From Montifringilla adamsi (lineage: Eukaryota; Chordata; Aves; Passeriformes; Passeridae): a DNA stretch of 64,000 nucleotides. The stretch covers positions 1,816,248 to 1,880,247 of the forward strand of contig JAGGNK010012114.1 in NCBI GenBank assembly GCA_017590115.1. The letters run 5' to 3'. Under the pieces are notes generated by a model. That model searched no databases and was not told where the DNA came from. It saw only the letters and a list, made by a program, of their open reading frames with translations. How positions within the stretch are numbered: the first letter of the stretch is position 1; every line of letters starts with the position of its first letter. The translations under genes and the position numbers were made by a program. This document shows positions 60,120-64,000 of this stretch, in pieces.

Positions 60120-60616
60120 TGTAGCAGGCCCAGGACCTGCAAGGCTTCCTTGGAGGTCAGAAGTCTGAGCTAGGAAATGCCAAGTCATGATGACTGGACC
60201 TTAGAAGCCCCTCTCTTCTGCCTTTTGGACCCTTGTTTATCTCTCTGTAAGCCCATAGGTCACTTTCCTCTGACCCTTACTATTGGACAATTTCCAAAAC
60301 CCCTGTAAGGTATATAAACCCCTACTTCTGCCTGGTTTGGCAGAACAGCTGTCACTGAGAGCCTTCGTAGAAGACCCCAATAAAGAATTCCTGCAGAACC
60401 TCACACGGCCTTCTCCTCTCTCTCCCTGCATCTGCCTGGCACCTAGCAAGGTAAAGAGCTGAAATCACAAAGAGCTGATAATCACTGGTAGCTGAGTTTG
60501 CTAAGGTTGCCTGTGGCTAGCAGGGAGCTCAGAGATGCTGTGCTGAGCAGCCCACCAGGCATAGCCCGGCTGGAAAGCCGCCAATAATGCAGTAGAGGGC
60601 CAGGGAAATGATACTT

Positions 60617-60672
<56 letters not shown>

Positions 60673-60677
60673 GTGCA
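60120..60677 (+). mobile_element. Solo LTR of an endogenous retrovirus (ends approximate)
   Basis: Starts plausibly at TGTAGCAGGCCC (60120). It has TATATAAA at 60311-60318, AATAAA at 60379-60384 within CCCCAATAAAGAATTCC, and a GC-richer U5-like region to about 60.61 kb. The right end may be GGTGCA at 60677, after the T run, but no target-site duplication matched either choice. The TATA to poly-A spacing of roughly 65 bases is LTR-like. It differs in sequence from the 16.1 kb LTR. No internal retroviral sequence adjoins. Confidence 0.6.
60619..60671. repeat. 53-base T homopolymer
   Basis: An uninterrupted run of 53 T. It lies at the tail of the LTR-like element. It may be an expanded internal T tract, the poly-A tail of a minus-strand retrotransposed RNA, or an assembly/sequencing artefact. 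Confidence 0.95.
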
Positions 60678-62292
60678 TTATAAGATATGAGTCGGAGAGA
60701 CTCACAATGAAATATTTGATTTTGACTTTATGTAAAGAAAACAGTTTTCCTGTGGAAAATTCACAATGAGGTTTAGTATTAATATTAGTTAAGCAGCTGC
60801 TTATTCACTAAACATGTGGGACTGTGCTACCTCTAGTAAATTCTTTTTTAATTTGTATCCAAGAGCCTTCAGGAAGACAAATATTTCAGTAGAAACTGGT
60901 GATTTAGCATCAGTTTCATTCTTTCTAGTTAATAAGGAACTTGTAAAGACTAGATAAAATTTCTGTCATAGGTATGTTTCTATTACAAGCACTGTGAGGA
61001 GTTACACTGAATGGGAAAGAGTTTCACATGTCAATCATAAATGTACAAAAAACAATGAATCACAGTCTTTTCTTTCCCCTCTGCTCACAGTCCCTACATA
61101 CAGGATTCAGTTGTTTTGATCTTGAAGCATTTGTAGACATGATTTCCTCATCAATTACTTAGTCTGGAAATGTCTTAACTAGAAACTTATGTTTTCAGGC
61201 AATAATTCAATTCTGAGCTGTTATTCAGTCAGTTCCACAGTTTCACTCTTCAATGTGGATTGATTTATACACCTTAATACTTTGCAACTTTGTTGTCACA
61301 ATTCTGTCTTGCAAGCAAGACAATACTCCCTTGTGGACAGGTATGCCAGTTGTATATTAAAAGTCGTCTGCATAGTTTGAAAACAATAGCAGACAAGGTT
61401 AAAGGATTTTAGTAGTCAATAATCCTATGTTAGTTCTGTTAAATCAAGAAAATGCTATGGATAGCATGTAGAGTCTTCTCAATTTCTGCTCAGAGAAGCA
61501 GAGAACTTAAGTGATACTGCAAAAAGTTGTTAAAAATAGGAGAGGCCCAGGTATCAGACTTAAATACTTGTAGACATGAGCCAGGAAGGAAAAGTGGTCA
61601 TGCTGACATCATAGTTCTTATAGTCTGCTCCATGTGAAAGAATAATTTTGTGTATTTCATTGGTCTTAATAGCGCTGAAGAATAAAGCACCACAAGTACT
61701 TTTGAGGCTGCTAGATAGTTATTATCATCATTTTCAAATGCAAAAAACACCCTAAGGTTATTAATGGCCTGAGACAGACCTAGGGAAAGGTCTTGAATTC
61801 CTTTGACTTAACCTTTTCAAGACAATATCTCCTACTTCTGGGTGTTTTCTTAATACACAGCAGAAGAAAGAAAAGGATTTGTTTGGTATCCATTACTTCA
61901 AACTTTCCCTGTTAACTGAATCTCCTGAAGGTAATGCATGGGCTGGCATATTTATCCTGTGCTCCCAGATGAACATCAGGAGAAAAACACTGCTGAAGAA
62001 AGGTAAAAGGACTTTTAATAAGAACTTGCTTCAAAAGTTCAGGTTTTGGTAGCTCTTGTGAATCAAAGTCTGAGTTTCCACACCAGAGATTCTAAACAAG
62101 CAGCATGTGCAATTGAGCCTCCTGTTATGTGTGCAGGAAATTCCTTCCTCAGTATTGTAAGTGTAATGTTACAAAACTTAGCATCTGGAAATTCTGAATT
62201 TTATTGCTTCATTACTGCTTAATGAAATATAGTAGTATTTTCACAGACCCCATCATTGGTTCAGCTCAGGCTGTTGTATGACAGCATTCCAC

Positions 62293-62537
62293 ATGGAATT
62301 GTAGAATGGCTTGGGTTGAAAGAGACCTTAAAGACGATTCCACTCCTCCCTGCCATGGCCAGGGATACCTTCAACTGGACCAAGCTGCTTAAAGTCCCAT
62401 CCAACCTGGCCTTGAACACTCCCAGGGATGTGGCATGATAAAACTTCTCTGGACAACCTGTTCCAGTGCCTCACCACTCTCACAGTAAAATAATTTTTCC
62501 TGAAGTCTAATCTAAACCTACTCTCAGTTTAAAGCCA
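62293..62537 (-). mobile_element. CR1 LINE 3' end, minus orientation
   Basis: The plus strand follows the reverse complement of a CR1 tail: TTGTAGAATGGCTTGGGTTG, AAAGAGACCTTAAAGA, TGCCATGGCCAGGGATACCT, CCATCCAACCTGGCCTTGAA, GACAACCTGTTCCAGTGCCT, CACCACTCTCACAGTAAA and TTTAAAGCCATTTT. It is truncated at its 5' side. This is the only CR1 in the right flank that points left. Confidence 0.93.
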
Positions 62538-62539
62538 TT

Positions 62540-64000
62540 TTGGAATTAATTGTCCAATTACAGCTTCAGGTTATGAAGTCCCATCCTCTTAGTTTGTTCT
62601 TCTCAATTTTCTGTTGTTTATACTTTCTTGGGATTGAAGGTGTGATGGTGACCTTGGTTTTCAGGCTGGAAATGGATTGTGTTGTCTAACTAAACTGTGA
62701 AGATAACTTGCTAACACTTTATATGTAGTTTAGAGTTATATACTAATGCAGCACAGAATCTGAAAAATATGAGAGCTAAAACTTATGGCATCACTGGAAG
62801 GCCTCAATTAGGTCACCTTGTCGCCCTGATTTTTTAAGATTTTCTAAGCCTTCTGATGTTTGCATTCTTGTAGCAAACTTTCTCACACACTTTCTGTAAA
62901 CAACTTATTGTTTTGCATTCTTTTATGGAGGAGGAGAAACTTGATAGACTGTTGGTTTGTCCAATGTCATTGGAGAGGTGGCACTTTCACCCTCCAATCC
63001 ACTGTCACCTTTGGAAATCTATAAATGTTGGAGTCAGAAACTTCCCCTTTTTTCCTTCCTTGAGAGCAGCAGCATGTCTGTGTCGTGTTGTCTTGTGTCC
63101 TATAGCAACATCACCTCAAAATTTTCTCTTCACTAAAACCATAAAATTCTTATACAGGATCTGAAACCCAAATGAAGACATTTCCTACTTAAGCATTTTT
63201 TATGGTGTGGAAAGGATGTGATTTTAAAACAAGATCTGCATTTCAAACCCAACTTTTATGAGCTAGGGCTGCGGAAAAAGGTTTAGCATTGTCAACTAGA
63301 ATTTCTATTAGCTTTCTTTAGGTTGAAGAGCTGCTTTACTACCTTTTGGAAGGAATTGAACTGGCAGCCCTGTAGAGGCTGGATGAAAAGATATTGCTGG
63401 TGCTAGCCAAATGCAGTGTTTTTATTCAAAGAACTTGGAGTTTGTGATTTATTATTAAGACAAATGTGTGTCTAAAGAAAGTTACCCTCTGTTCATTCAA
63501 TGAAAACATAAAGTGCTATTGAAGCAATTCACTTTTAGTTGGGCTAGATTATTGCATTTATGCAAAATAAATTCTTAAATGTCACATACTGTAACAGCTT
63601 TCTAATGAAAAATTATAACTTTTTATATGTATCAAGATTTTAAAGTGGTAATTTTCATAAAAAGCTGTTGAATTATAAAAAAAATCTGGCACAGAACAAA
63701 GATGTATCCATGCTTCTCGAGTTCTAAGTTTTAAAAGCAGATTTTTTTCTTATTAATTTCCTTAAATACTTAATTATATATTGCTTGTGTTGGAGAGCTT
63801 CCAAATAAGCTGAGGACATTGAACTATTTCTTGAACAATAGCATATAGAAGCTGTGTTTGAAGGCTTCCACAGTGTTTACATTACTAGGGATTGCGACTA
63901 CTGGTGAAGGGAAAACCACTTTTCACTTTCCTCTGCACTAGTACATAATGATCAAAGTTAGAAAACCGCCTTTTTCTTTAGAAGCCAGTTTAAAAAAAAT
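62540..64000. other. Intergenic DNA, nothing recognised
   Basis: AT-rich sequence to the right edge. No exon, repeat family, CpG island or RNA gene was recognised. Confidence 0.5.

Noticed and set aside
1..64000. CRISPR arrays, tRNA or rRNA genes, and bacterial or viral operons
   Set aside because: No spaced direct-repeat array, no tRNA box B-like motif in a cloverleaf context and no compact gene cluster was seen; the sequence is vertebrate throughout.
43500..64000. FTMT or another protein-coding neighbour upstream of SRFBP1
   Set aside because: In human the next gene upstream is far away. No frame here has ferritin-like motifs or any other recognisable domain.

Overview
This is vertebrate nuclear DNA, almost certainly from a bird and probably a songbird. 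The evidence is AT-rich sequence with huge introns, several chicken-repeat-1 (CR1) LINE tails, and LTRs that resemble families I know from passerine genomes. There are no prokaryotic-style operons, and nearly all open frames are short chance frames.

One protein-coding gene can be identified firmly: SRFBP1 (serum response factor binding protein 1, p49/STRAP, BUD22 family), on the minus strand. Four coding exons were found by splice signals plus protein similarity: exon 1 (43112-43141), exon 2 (23664-23752), exon 3 (22652-22724) and exon 4 (1936-2007). They join in frame to the first 88 residues of a protein that is about 430 residues long in human. The remaining exons must lie to the left of the window. 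The gene starts in a CpG island at about 42.83-43.48 kb. In mammals SRFBP1 lies next to LOX, and this block corresponds to the Z chromosome in birds. Both points come from knowledge of the region, not from the window.

Layout: 1-1935 is partial intron 4. 2008-22651 is intron 3 (20.6 kb), with an old and a younger CR1, a second CpG island at about 11.5-11.9 kb, an ERVK-like LTR at 16.06-16.53 kb and an ERVL-type LTR ending near 20.11 kb. Intron 2 is 0.94 kb. Intron 1 (19.4 kb) holds two CR1 copies and two striking hairpins. From 43.5 to 64 kb I find no coding exon. That flank holds three CR1 copies, a second LTR, a TG/CA inverted repeat, a 53-base T run and ordinary AT-rich DNA.

The most interesting signals are non-coding. 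GC skew changes sign at the SRFBP1 CpG island, as expected if a long plus-strand transcript also starts there. The second CpG island, inside intron 3, has no known gene. A possible alternative last exon at 7.8 kb is in phase with exon 3. A CR1 tail carries a perfect 17-bp hairpin. I do not see a clearly new biological system; the divergent-transcription signal is the best candidate for something undescribed.
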